DNA from: Entomortierella parvispora
Taxonomy: Eukaryota > Mortierellomycota > Mortierellomycetes > Mortierellales > Mortierellaceae
Assembly: GCA_963573315.1 (NCBI GenBank)
Contig: OY752141.1
Span: forward strand, 3,224,001 to 3,288,000
Direction of reading: 5' to 3'
Length of the DNA stretch: 64,000 bases
Shown here: piece after piece, positions 35,084 to 46,331 of the stretch
Numbering within the stretch: the stretch's first letter is position 1
Layout of the letters: each line of letters starts with the position of its first letter
The notes under the pieces: model-generated
Told to the model about the DNA's origin: nothing
Databases searched by the model: none
Seen by the model: only the letters and a program-made list of their open reading frames with translations
Program-made: the position numbers and the translations under genes

Positions 35084-37478
35084 AGATGAACTTTTGAGCA
35101 GAGTGGCTATCTAGTCTGTTCGAGCACGGGAACCCTTATCTCCCCTCCCTCCCCCCCCCCCCCCCCTCCCCATTCTTCCCCTTGTTTTACAAAAAAATAA
35201 TAAAAAGATAAAACAACCGAGGACCTTGTTTCCGCGGGGAAGATCGAGAATGTTTGTGTTTGTTTTCCTTTTGAGATCTTTTTAGTTTTTGTTTGCTTTG
35301 TTGAGAGCCATGTGCTAGACGAGGGCAAACAAATTGATCGAGATGTTTTCTTTTTCTTTTTCTTCTTTTGGCACGGAGAGTGGGTGAGAGGGCGAGGGAA
35401 GAGGATGGCGATGAGAAGATGGAGATGAAAGATTTTAAAAAAAAAAAAAAAAAAAAAAGTGAGGGAAAGCAAACCATAGTCAACAAGTACCCAATCAAAA
35501 AAAAAGACAAGGAATTAAAAAAAAAAAGGCAATTGCGTTCTTGTTTTGCATGCAAACGCCTCCACCCCACAGCCCAGTAAGAGCTTGCGAGCAAAAGTGC
35601 TGTGTTTCAATGTCAACATCAGTTTTTTTTTTGACGCGCTGGTTACGCGTGATTTGCTGCTCGGTACTTTTTTATCCTTCCCCCTCGGATTGTTTATGTC
35701 CCCGATCGCTTTACATTGTTGTAGGACAAGGTCGCCAGGAGAGGCGATCAGGGAGGATGAGAGACGAAATCGACAACACAACAACCTTCAACAAACAACA
35801 ACAACGACAACAGCCGGGAGAACTTTTTTTAGTCGAATGTTGCGATACAAAAACACAGCGGACACAGGGACACAAAAAAAAAGATGGTCGAGAAGGTGGG
35901 TAGAGGAAGAGGAGCAAAGGATGGGAGGAGATAACACCCAATTAGCGTTCTTGCATGTTGTCCTACGTGTGGACTTTTTAAGGTACAGACCCAATAACTC
36001 GGGACTCTTTGCCGCTTCTCGGCCCATGTTGTTTATTGATCGGCCAACAGCAAACAGTTGTTCTCAATTGATGGAAGAAAGGCAAATGAGGGTGAAAAGG
36101 ATGTGGTCATTGTTGCCCCATCTTGCTGCATCTGTTTGTTTTCAGGGAACAAAACTCAATTGGAAGTCGTTTTTTTGTAAAGACCACCCGATTGCATACG
36201 CATTGACAGTTTGTTTGTGTGGTTGCTCTGCAGGACTTTCGATCGACCACCACTCGCATCAATTGAGTTTATTAACAAAAATTGGGTAGATGCTCTCAAT
36301 GGGAAGTTGGAGAGGGATGGTTTTCCACATGGCACTTTTCTCTTTTTAACACCCCACTATTGATTGTGTCCGACCTCACTCCACATTCAAACACACAGAA
36401 AGGATGCTGCCAAGAACAAACGTTCGCAACAGACGCACGGTAAAATGTCACTGACACAAGCACAAGCACAAGAAACACAGATTTGCAATAACTGAAGACT
36501 CCGGCATTACAAGACGGAGGTTTTCTGTCCCACCCTAATAAATCGCAACCATGAGAAGAGGAAGAGGAGGAAGAGGATGTGAAGAAGGCGGGAGGCCATT
36601 GTTTTGATTTTTTTTTCTTCCTTCGCCGTTTTCCCTTTTTGGCTCGTTGACAAGTGGATGTCTTGTTTTCATTTCCTTCGACAACTGCTCTCCTTTCAAC
36701 GATGCCCTTTTTTTGCACTGCAAAGGGCCTTTGGCATTTGCCAAAAAAAATTCTCGTCAAAACGTCCCTGCCTCGCCTCTACCAAAACGGCGAAAACAAG
36801 CTCATCCCGCAGGAGGAACGCACTGACAAGTGGCAAAAACATGTAGAAGACAAATGGAAAGAGAACAACTCAAAAGATCTGAGGGAAAGGAACTCAACAA
36901 ACAAATAAAAATGAAGAGTGAATTAGTCCATCTTATTGTAAAAAAAAAGTTCAATTGGGAGCTCTTTCTTTGCCGGAGAAAGTGAGGAGAACTTGTGTCA
37001 TGAGAGAAATGGATCTCCCTCTCCCTCTCCCTCTCTATTCACTTTTCATCATCAAGAACGAAAAGAACAAAGAGGGAAAGCAATAAAAGCCAGCTTCCCT
37101 TCACCATTCCGCCGTTTTTCTGTTTTTTTTTTTTTTTCTTCTCCGTTTCTCTCACCATTCTGTTTTTCTTCCCACAACAAAAAAATATTCTTCACAGCTT
37201 GAACGCGCTTACCCTATCTTTCTGTGGTTCCTTGGTACCTTCATTTCCTTTCTTTCACACCTTGCCTTTTCTTACTTCAGCCATTTCCACTACACGCGTC
37301 AAACTTTCACAGCTCTGACCATCCTTCTCCGAGCTTGATCTTCTGCTCCGACCTTGGATTCATTTCTTTCAGAGAAAAGACTCGCGTACTTTCTGTTCAC
37401 GTCCATAACATATCATACATTACATACACACACGCACACATACACACACGCACGCGCGCACACAACGCAAACCAAGAA
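35084..37478. other. 2.4 kb low-complexity spacer, no supported gene
   Basis: Between the AEC gene and the acidic-protein gene, both on the plus strand. It holds C16 (35151-35166), several runs of 10-20 A or T (for example 35438-35458 and 37121-37138), AAC-rich stretches near 35780-35815 and a CT-rich stretch near 37015-37040. One plus frame (35546-36289) stays open for 247 codons but has no domain, a biased composition and no start context; I treat it as chance. The last 300 bases are pyrimidine-rich and likely the promoter and leader of the next gene. Confidence 0.5.
35151..35166 (+). repeat. run of 16 C downstream of the AEC gene
   Basis: It begins 68 nt after the stop codon at 35083, within an otherwise CT-rich 3' flank, and is on the sense strand of that gene. 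Confidence 0.9.
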
Positions 37479-38105
37479 ATGATGAACAGGGTATCTATCC
37501 GTTTCCGCCCGTACAACATGAATAACATCCAAGATCCCAACCTGGGAGGCACGCAACAGGCCGCGGATCCCGAAAATCCTCCAGCAGAGCCAATTCCTCA
37601 TGACGAGGACGACATGGACGTTGTGGACGTTGTGGAGCAAGGCGAAGGGGGCACTGATCTTGCCCCACCAATATACTTTCCAATTGAGTCGTATACGATT
37701 TCAGCCCCCGCAGCGGCCAACGGATCCTTGATGAATTCTGCTGTGCCACCAGAAGACGACAACCAAGAAGAGGACCCAATCAGCCAACTCCCGGGACAAG
37801 ACACAAGCGACTCTCTTCTTCCTGATCTGGTGTACCAAGAAGATCCTGGGTATGGGGACGATAGTGACTATGAGGACCCGAGCGAGAACGGGTTCGATGA
37901 TGGAGATCAAGAAATGACAGAGCCCGTCGAGAACTCACCGTATTTGTATCGTTACCCTCAACAGCCTTACAATCTGAGATTGCAACAGCATCAACCTTTG
38001 GTCTTGAGGTTCCATCCGAACGACATCGTGCCCTGGATTGCCCTTTTACCCCTGGTGTGGGCTTCCACTGTTCAAGTCGATCCGGCTGGTCCCTGGGGAG
38101 GATGA
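37479..38105 (+). CDS. acidic low-complexity protein, unknown
   Basis: Single exon, 208 residues from tandem ATGs at 37479. It is rich in Asp, Glu, Pro and Gln, with acidic blocks near 45-60, 95-120 and 125-150 (for example DDSDYEDPSENGFDDGDQEM). Only the last 40 residues are ordered-looking: a Tyr/Gln/Leu-rich piece, then a hydrophobic stretch IVPWIALLPLVW that could be an amphipathic or membrane-anchoring helix. No family recognised. Upstream sequence is a long pyrimidine-rich leader ending in CA/CG repeats (37425-37465). Coding status rests on the open frame, composition and start context only. Confidence 0.55.
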   Translation: MMNRVSIRFRPYNMNNIQDPNLGGTQQAADPENPPAEPIPHDEDDMDVVDVVEQGEGGTDLAPPIYFPIESYTISAPAAANGSLMNSAVPPEDDNQEEDPISQLPGQDTSDSLLPDLVYQEDPGYGDDSDYEDPSENGFDDGDQEMTEPVENSPYLYRYPQQPYNLRLQQHQPLVLRFHPNDIVPWIALLPLVWASTVQVDPAGPWGG

Positions 38106-38697
38106 AAAAAAAAAGTTTGAATACACACACGCGCGCGTGCGTGTGCGCGTCGACATTTGGCCAGAGAGATTTTCAAGGTCCTCATTTCTTTTTTCTTTTT
38201 ACTTTTCACCAAGAGTTGGATGCACCCAGATTGTAATTTTATACCCTTCTTGCACGTTCCTTCTTTAGAAGCTCCTTCTTTGCAAGCTCCTTCTTCTTTA
38301 CCAGTTTCTTTTTTTGTTTTCCAAAACAAGAACGCGATCGTCTTTTCCGCCTTCTCTTTCATTCTTTTCTCACCCCCCTTCTCCCGTCTTTCTTCAAGGG
38401 TCAAAAACAAAACAAAACAAACAAAAAAAAAAAAAAAGAGGGTGGATCCCGTTCAATGCGGCCTGGTTCACCAGAACCGGAGGACTTGCATACTACGCCC
38501 GGGGCTTTTCTCCATGCAGCCATTGTAGATAGATCATCATTCCGTAACCATTAACAAACCTCCTTGTTCCCCCCCCCTCTTCCTTCCCCTTCCATCTGTC
38601 CTTTGTTTTTTTTCTTTGGCTGTTTGTTGTTGTTTGTTGGCTTTTTGTGACCCTTCTTTTGTTTTCAAAATAAAAATCTACTCTTTGGGATCCTCTC

Positions 38698-38700
<3 letters not shown>

Positions 38701-38730
<30 letters not shown>
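38701..38730. repeat. (GT)15 microsatellite
   Basis: Perfect dinucleotide repeat in the convergent spacer; a potential Z-DNA-forming tract. Confidence 0.95.
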
Positions 38731-38732
<2 letters not shown>

Positions 38733-38983
38733 AATGCTCAAAGAGTCTCTGTCTACCCCTTCCAGATTGGCATGTCCGTGCGTTTGCCTTTTTTTTCTGC
38801 ATTCTGGGGGTCATGCAACCCTTTCAGGACAGAGACACAGACCATCTTCTCATGCCGAAAAACAACAAGCACAACAAACAAAAGCTACGCGGGCGGAGCG
38901 GAAAATCAGAAAAAGGGCCACTTGTTTTTTTTGGACGCGTCTAACAGGGGTTTTTATTACGCAGGGCGGATGGATGGATGGAT

Positions 38984-38999
38984 GGGGGGGGGGGGGGGG
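38984..38999 (-). repeat. run of 16 G (C16 on the minus strand)
   Basis: Preceded by three TGGA tetranucleotides. It is 223 nt beyond the UPF0658 stop codon; read in the direction of that gene it is poly(C). Confidence 0.9.
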
Positions 39000-39221
39000 A
39001 AGGGAGGAAAGTGCGTCTTTTCTTTTCTCCCACAGATGAATCATGAAGGTTGAGTTTGGTCCATAGACTCATAGAGGACAAAGTGAAGATATATGTAAGA
39101 GTTTTGCGGTAGATGAACAGAAAATACAATGAGGAGAAGAGAGAGGAGAGCAAGAACAAAAAGAAGAAAAAAAAAAAAAACAGGGTCGAACGGACTGACA
39201 TGCTTTCGTGCACCCCACTTC

Positions 39222-41259
39222 TTAGTCAATTTCCAGAACTCGTCCTCCGTTGGACGAGGTGGCGTTGGGAGAGTCCCGGTTGTCCTTCATAAGATGCATC
39301 TTCAATCCCTTTCCAAAGTTCCTGTAACATACTGCCGCATTCGCAATTGTGGTCAAGATTGTCACCAAACACAATGCAGCTAATCAAAAACAAAAGAGAA
39401 AGGAGAGACAAGAGCGTCAATTAATAAAAACATTCTCATCTGTTGAAAAAGCAAAATGCCATCCACGGAGAGCAAAAAAAGAACGAGACGACTTACCAAA
39501 CAAAGTCAAAAACTTTCGGATGCCTACATATCGATTCACCTTGTCGCCCACGTACATGCGAACGACCTTGAAGGCAAAGTAGGCAACACCACACAACATT
39601 GCGGCGATGAAGAAGGACATCCATCGACGACTCTCGTGACGGACGGCGTAGACTGCAACGTAAAGCAGCAGGATGGTGATTGGCAAGACAACAATGGACA
39701 GCCAGTACTCTGGATCTGCTCGGTTGGTCAAGGTGAGGTAGATGAACTGGATGGAGAATCCAACAAAGAAGAACAGATCCACCTTGATCAACACCAGGTA
39801 AATCTGGTAAGCACGATACATTTCTAAGTCAATTGAAAAACAAAAATGGCAGAGTTAGTCCTCCCTTTTCTTTTTTCATTTGCAGCGAGTTTCCTTTGTC
39901 CAGAAATAAAAAAAAAGGTAGAGTGATCATACTCTTTGTGTTTGGGTCGGCTCCAATCTTTTTGTAAATCTTCCATCCAAATTCCTGGAAAAGTTGGTAT
40001 GCCAGCCATGTCACGATGCACTGCGAGAGTCCAATGATGGCGACCACAGCAATGAGCAGTCCAGTCAAGGTCGATATTAATACGGTCACGTCTTCTGGTG
40101 AATAAAAGAAGCGAACGCTCGAGTTGAGCGAATCCCGGGTCTGAGAAATTTCAAAAATCGAGTAGGCAAAACAACATAGGTTGAAAATCACAATCCCGAT
40201 CATCTCGATGGTGTTTTGGGCGCGTACCTAATATAAAGCAGTCAATAGGGGGGGAGAAACATGCACAGCATGGGTTAGAGGGCTGTTCCTGGACCTCTTG
40301 ATTCCTTTGAAGCGACCGTTGTAAATATAGTCGAGGAGGCGGGAATTTTTTTTTTTGTGAGTGTGTTGAGAGCATGGATGCTTTTTTTGTCGGGCTTGGG
40401 CAGCATTGGGTTTCTTTTGTTAATTGAGCTGTGGTCCGTTTTGCATCGCAATCATCCTTTTATCTCCCGAAAGGTCAAGCATCCTCTTTGAGGCGAATTG
40501 ACTCCACAGGTGGTACACACGCTCGACTGTCGAGTGGGCAAACACAAAGCCCGATCCGAGGGGACAAACACTTACTGCATCCCAGGCCAGGACAAACTGA
40601 AAGAGTTGGGCAAAGACAAAGACAATCAGGTATGCAGGAATGGCGCGCGAAGAGTTGTCGGTATCGAGGTAAGGAGGTGAGGTGTTTTGGGGGACGTCGA
40701 AGTCGATGACGGGGCTGTTGCGCAAGGCTTTGAAGTACTTGACGACAATGACGGTCTGCACTACGATGACCAGCAGCGCTTCCAGGGCAATGACAAGCAT
40801 CAAGCCCTTTCCGTTGGTGGAGCAGGGGAACCGGACCATGCGGGTCAGTCGGGATTTGAGCGGGGCTGGTTCCTGATCCTTCGTGGCCGGGGCATTGGGC
40901 TGGGGCGGATAAGCATAAAAGTTGGCGGGTTTGTTCTCGGCAGGAGTGTTGGGGTCATTGAAGGCGCCAGCAGCGGTTGGACGTGCAACCCGGTGCTGGT
41001 CGGAGCGAATAGAGTCGGCGGCGGCCATTTGCTCCTGTATCCGTAGCTGGTGCTGTTTTTGCAACTGTAGTTGTTCTAGTTGTTGTGGGGTGGGCTGGTG
41101 ATAGTTGTTATTGCTGTTGTCGCTGTAATTGCTATAGTAATCATTATAAGAGGGCTGCTGGTGTGCTGGGGAGGAAGGGTATGTGGAGGGGTTATCCTGG
41201 TGCAGGGGATGGTCCAGCGAGGGGCTGTTGTTGATGTCACTGTTGTTGTAATGGGTCAT
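39222..41259 (-). CDS. UPF0658 family Golgi membrane protein
   Basis: Four exons (41259-40576, 40227-39933, 39823-39497, 39379-39222) give 487 residues. Residues 1 to about 130 are an Asn/Gln/Pro/Ser-rich tail with polar runs. The remainder has about seven membrane helices and matches the fungal UPF0658 family (described in fission yeast as a Golgi apparatus membrane protein). Conserved-looking segments include QNTIEMIGIVIFNL, YQLFQEFGWKIYKKIGAD and YQIYLVLIKVDLFFFVGFS. The biochemical role of the family is not known. Four introns-free blocks join with matching phases; the first exon holds the tail and the first two helices. A heptanucleotide minisatellite lies 140-250 nt upstream of the start. 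Confidence 0.88.
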
Positions 41260-42192
41260 GGCGGAGTGGGCGTGACCTTGGACAGGGCCAGCAAACGCTA
41301 CTTGCTACAGAGAGAGAGAGAGAGAAGGAGGACGTGGGAGGGAGGAGAAGGTGAGTGGGTTGGTCCGGCAGCGATGGGAAAAGAGCAGAAGGAGACAGGA
41401 GGACAAAGACAAAAGGACAAGGGACAAGGGACAAAGGACAAAGACAAAAGACAAAGAACAAAGGACAAAGGACAAAGGACAAAGGACAAAGGACAAAGGA
41501 CAAAGGACAAGGTCAGGGCCAGGAACAGAAGAAACATGAACATGTAGAGTGGAGTGCTCTCTGAACGACTTTAAACACAGCCAGTCAAGGAAAGACAAGA
41601 CATGGACCTGGAAATGAAATGAAATTTAAAGACGCAAACCAAGAGTGGAGGCAAAGGGAGGGAAAGGGAGGGGAAGAAAGGGATTGCTAAGACGAATGCA
41701 GGCAGGGAAGGGGTGGGTATGGATGGAGTGCACCTTTGTTCTTGCACTCACTCTCTCTCTCACACACACACACACAAAGACAGAGATACACCCCTTGGCT
41801 GTCTGGCTGGCCGTTTCGTTGCGTTTGCATGTGGGCGCACAGGGGGGTTGACAGTCAGGGTCATCCATTGCCCCTGAGAGGGGAAACATACCGAGTGTTC
41901 GCTGGTGTTGTCTTGCATCTCGACTGCTGTCAGGGAGGGGGAGGAGCAGCCCAGGCGTGTCGAGTGGGCAGGAAGGGAAGAGGGGGGCAAAAAGATGATC
42001 TCAAGAGACGAATGAATGAATGAATGAAAAAGAAGAAAGAAAAAAAAAAAAAAAAAAAGCAACACATGCATGCATTCAAGTGAGAGAAATAGAAGTGCAC
42101 GTGATCACTCTTTTTGCCGCGGCTCTTTTCTCTTTCGCATCGCATTGCATGCATCCGTCTTGCACCCCCACAGCGCCTCCATCACTCCCCCA
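41260..42192. promoter_or_regulatory. divergent promoter region, UPF0658 / ES2
   Basis: A 933-bp interval between divergent genes. It contains a GA microsatellite (41309-41325), the GGACAAA minisatellite, CT/CA repeats at 41749-41777, GAAT tetranucleotides with an A-run at 42010-42058, and a pyrimidine-rich segment ending at the ES2 start. No gene supported. Confidence 0.5.
41402..41511. repeat. GGACAAA heptanucleotide minisatellite
   Basis: Seven perfect GGACAAA units fill about 41463-41510; diverged units (aaagacaa, gggacaa) extend the array left to about 41402. Read toward the UPF0658 gene the unit is TTTGTCC. This is not the usual fungal telomere unit (TTAGGG). Confidence 0.85.
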
Positions 42193-44153
42193 ATGAGCTC
42201 GCAGGAACTAACAACCACCACCTCCGCGACCAAGACGGACACTTCCACGGCTGCCTCGTCGAGTGCCCTCACCACAAAGCCCTCGTCCGTCCTCGTGTCC
42301 CACACCCGGAATGGAAAGCCACTCTACACGTCCAATGTCCCAGCACCGCTTCCACAAAAGATCTTGGAGGAGGACGACTATACGGATGCACTGAGCAAGA
42401 TCATTGAGCGCGACTTCTTTCCAGACCTAGCCAGACTCAGAAGACAACATGCCTATCTGGACGCTGTCCAGGCAAACGATCTTGAGCGCATAGCGGCCAC
42501 AGCAAGGGACTTGGCAGGAAACGATACTCCATTTGCACAGCAAAGGTTCAAAACTCCAGGTAATGGGAGAAACAGGACTACACGCCCTCAGACGCCTCAC
42601 TACAACATACAAACATTAACATTGTCGTCGTGGAACCTCTCTTTTGCTTGTAGGTGCAACCCCAGCGGTCAAAGGCGTAGGACTACCAAATGAACCATGG
42701 ACACCAGCTCGTGTCGATGCCAATGTGGATACAACAACTTGGGATGGTGAAGCTACCTCAACACCAAGGACAGACACCCCCTCGAGAGCCGGTACAAAAC
42801 AAAGGCGGAGTAAAGGAACGCCTGCCCCAGAACGGGAGACGATCAATACCGACATGTCCTTGGATCAGTTCCAGGCCATGTACACAAGCGAAGACAATGC
42901 TTCGTTTAATGAGATTATGGAAAAAGTCAATGCTCGGAAGCAGGAAGAGTACAACTGGATGCACAGACTGGAGCAGAAGAGCCTGTTGCTCATTGAGAGT
43001 CAGCGAGAAGGAAAGGAGCTCCCCGACTCGACTGGCGCAATAGAAGAAAAGTCACAACTTCAGCTTATGCTTGCCGACAAGAGAAGCGGACTGATCCCCA
43101 CATGGGGTTACAAGGTAAGAAGAACCCCTGCTGGATCTTTTTGAGGCGGTTACTCGTCTGTGTCAAAAAAAAAAATCATACTCATTTTCCGGTTCAAATT
43201 CTTTTATTATTAGGCAAAAAACACTCTCATGTACCAACCTGAAGGTCTCGGAACGGATTTGAACGACAGAATTATCCGAGGCAACCCAAAAGAGATCTCC
43301 CACGCCAACACTGCATTCCAAGGGACGGATCTCCTAGTCGTCAATCAAGCTGCTGCGGCAAAGTTTGACCCTACACCTTGTAAGGACACTAACGCCTAGT
43401 ACAGAGAGGACGCAAAGTCGAAATGTTGACTCACTCAAACATTTTCTTGATCCTAGTCCTCAAAGTCGGGGTCACAGACTCACCCAAGGTCAATGGATAC
43501 GGCTTTGTTTCTTCGACACCAACGCCATGCATGTCAGAACTTGGAGACGACCCAGACATGATGACATGGGGAACCATTGAGGACGAGCCATTGTTGATCA
43601 GCTCTGGGATCAGTGCCGGTGACGCAAGTACGAGAGGTTCTGTCGACGGATTTATATTCTTATAGCAATAATATGTAATGTACTAAGCACCCCCTTTGTT
43701 ATTTTAATAGCACCTTCTCCTTTCCGAATCCCAGAGACGCCACGTCGTGAGCTGATTGCTCAAAAATTGTCCGACAAGGCATCCAAGAGCTTTCGCGATA
43801 ACACGAGATTGCGAGCTCAAGTCTTTGGAACACCTTCCGAACCTGCCCTGTCATTGCACAACTACGCCTTTAGTGGGTCAACTGTCACGCCAAAGTTCAA
43901 CTCTCCCCGCGGCGCCGTTTCTTCGCCAGGAGGCCACTCCTCTAACAAACCATACGCTCGCATGTCCAGTCCTAGCCCCCGTGCTAGAGCAGGTATGCTC
44001 TCCCCGGCTGCCCAACGACTCTTGGGATCGAGAAAGAGTGCCTCGGGAGATAAACAGCTGCGCTCATCGTACATGGGTACCCCCAAGCAGAGTCTAACGA
44101 CTCCTCTCCGCCACCAGACCATTCATCCCTCGCCACTTGCGCGAAAGGGTTAG
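42193..44153 (+). CDS. ESS2: ES2/DGCR14 family nuclear splicing factor
   Basis: Five exons (42193-42559, 42654-43114, 43214-43379, 43457-43627, 43711-44153) give 535 residues, all phases matching. The N-terminal signature KILEEDDYTDALSKIIERD followed by FFPDLARLRRQHAYLDA is characteristic of ES2 (Bis1 in fission yeast). Further family blocks are MSLDQFQAMYTSEDNASF, KKNTLMYQPEG-like sequence seen as AKNTLMYQPEGLG, and FRIPETPRRE near residue 390. The C-terminus is Ser/Pro-rich with TP and SP sites. ES2 associates with the spliceosome C complex in the nucleus and is linked to recognition of splice-site context. Convergent with mitochondrial PheRS. Confidence 0.9.
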
Positions 44154-44324
44154 GACATTGTACACTACCATTCCCCGCCATATCCTTCATTCGCCACCGT
44201 CCAATTGTAAATATATTCCACTCATCGTTCCACAGATTGATCTGGCAAATATGGTAGAAGGGTTTGATTTGTATGTTGGTGGGTAGTATTTTTAAACATA
44301 ATGAGGAGAGATCTGAAGATTGGT

Positions 44325-46132
44325 CTAGCGAAGCTCGACGCTCATGCGATCGACGACCTCTTGGCGCAACTTTTCTTGAATCTCGTTGATCTCAATGTTG
44401 GTGACATTGCGGTCCATAGAACGGTAGTTGATCCTGTAACACACGCTGCGTTTTCCAGTCTTGGGATGTGTAAACTCGTCGATCTATTACCAGAAAATGA
44501 CAAAAGGAGTTTAGTTTTTTTTTTTCTCCCTTTTCCTTTTCAATTCTGTCGGACAAAATAAAAGAAAGTCCTTACCAAATGGACATCCTCGGCAATGTCG
44601 CCTGCGACATCTCTCACAATTTCGCAAAAGTTATTCTCGTGGAAGGTAGGAGTGGTCCAGAACGAAATGTCCTTGATGCAAGGAGGGTACTTTGAGAAGG
44701 ACTTGAACTTTTGAATTTTGGAAGGCTCAAACTGCTTCAAGAATCGATCATCCAAAGACCAGAAGAGTCGGATATCGGGGATCCCGAAAAGAACCAACGC
44801 CAATCTCTCCAGACCCAATCCGAAGGCCCATCCAATCTTGCCGGGTTTTCCTATAAATCCGAGTTATTCTATCAATCTTCTTGTTTGTTCAAGAATTCGT
44901 GATTCTCAAAACGAGAAAAGAAAAAGAAAAAAAAAAAACAATAAATGCGATGGGAGAAAGAAAAAGAGAGAGAAAGAAATCTTACCTGCATTGTTCAAGA
45001 TATCCTGACGGATGACACCACATCCCAAGACCTCGAGCCACTTGCCCTGGTACAAGATCTCCATCTCCCAACTAGGACTCGTGAATGGGAACGTTGCGTC
45101 GATCCAACGGACCTGCAGATCCTTCTCGTGCGAGAACAACCTCCGGACCATCAGATTCAACGAATATTTCAAATGATCAGCCACAGCCAACATGGCTGCC
45201 TCTTCATGACATTCCTGCTTTGGGTTCTCGGCCGTGATTTGGGTCGTGTCCTCGGTCTGGATCGCCGCCGTTGCCGTCGAGGAACCGGTCGCGATCAACT
45301 TTCTAATATCCTCCACCGCTGTCTTGGCATCAAACAATTGCGCTCCCTCCATCTGATGGAACACTGGGTAATGGCTGGCGTCGATTTCATCTCGTCTGTA
45401 AACATCGGCCGTGACCAAGACCTTGTCAGACTCTGTCAAGACCTCAAGTTGATGGGCCGAGGTATGGGTCCGGAGCATGATCTTTTCATTCAAGTAATAG
45501 GTATCCGTGACAGCTCTTCCTGGATGGTCCGCGGCAAAGCACAGATCATCAAAGTTCTCCTTGGTCGTTACAACGGGCGAGAATTGGTCGTAATGCTTAA
45601 AGTCGGGGAAGGTGGACGCGATCAGTTCCTTGATGATGGCGATAGGGTGCGTGGGAATAAGGTGGAGCTGACGGGTGGTTTTTTCCAGGATGGTGGGCGT
45701 GACATTGGTGGTAGAGTCCTTATTGTAGGTCTTGCCTCCGACCGTGATCGTGTCGGCGGTGATCTGCGGTGGGGTCTTGAGAGGGTTGGCTAAGGGGAAA
45801 GAGGAAAACGCTTGGTTCTGTTAGTGACTTGTTGAAGGTAAGAGGCATGGGACAATGGAATGGACGTGATATGGATTCGCTCGACTCTACAAAGGCAAGA
45901 AAGAAATGAAATCCAAAAGCGTACCTGGATCTGCGACGTTGCGGGAGGCGGAGGTGTGGAAGAGCGAAGACGAAGAGGAGCAAAGCACGGGTCGCCAGGC
46001 CATGGCAGGGGAGGCGGGGATCCTCCGGACCGCAGCCATTGCAGATCTGATCTTTGGAGTGAGTCCAGCGCGGGGGATGGCGGATCGGCCGACCCATTGA
46101 GCCGATGCGGACCTGAAGAGGGGCGATGCCAT
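44325..46132 (-). CDS. MSF1: mitochondrial phenylalanyl-tRNA synthetase
   Basis: Four exons (46132-45925, 45789-44986, 44850-44576, 44483-44325) give 481 residues. Residues 1 to about 65 are an Arg/Ser/Ala-rich mitochondrial presequence. The class II catalytic core shows the substrate-binding block [10 protein letters not shown], then [12 protein letters not shown] and LEVLGCGV, and motif 3 [13 protein letters not shown]. The C-terminal 100 residues, from about [12 protein letters not shown], form the anticodon-binding (FDX-ACB) fold and end in RMSVELR. As in other fungi and animals it is a single-chain enzyme that charges mitochondrial tRNA-Phe in the matrix. A polar insertion of about 40 residues precedes the region around [14 protein letters not shown], as in other fungal members. 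It shares a 199-bp divergent promoter with the Mcy1-like gene. Confidence 0.93.
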
Positions 46133-46331
46133 GGTGGAGAGAGATTCGCGTGTGGAGGAATGCGAGGGAGCAAGAGGAGCAAAGCAAAAGCGAGAAGGGA
46201 CAAACCCGGAAATGGTGACTGTCGGATGGCGAATGGCGGCATGGTGTGCTGAGCCACAACTCCGCCACTTCTTCTTTCCTTCTTCCTCCCTTCCTTTTGC
46301 ATCCATCCCCCATTCCACCAACACTCTGGCC
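46133..46331. promoter_or_regulatory. 199-bp divergent promoter of two mitochondrial genes
   Basis: Only 199 bp separate the start codons of mitochondrial PheRS (-) and the Mcy1-like gene (+), so the two must share regulatory DNA. No TATA or CCAAT element is evident by eye. Confidence 0.5.

Larger units (their letters stand above)
38106..39221. other. convergent spacer with several simple repeats
   Basis: Lies between the 3' ends of the acidic-protein gene (+) and the UPF0658 gene (-). It contains alternating CG/CA sequence (38125-38152), imperfect copies of a ctccttctttgcaag-type unit (38255-38300), (GT)15 at 38701-38730, (TGGA)n and G16 at 38970-38999, and an A-run near 39167-39180. No gene supported. 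Confidence 0.55.

Noticed and set aside
35546-36289. 247-codon open frame on the plus strand
   Set aside because: Biased composition reflecting A/T/AAC tracts, no domain, no start context and no splice partners; chance open frame in a spacer.
38434-38529. Protein-like stretch (AAWFTRTGGLAYYARG) after the acidic gene
   Set aside because: No usable donor in the preceding exon and the would-be acceptor lies in an A-run without a pyrimidine tract.
41402-41511. Possible CRISPR-like or telomeric array
   Set aside because: The repeats are 7 bp without spacers, and the unit is not a known fungal telomere repeat.
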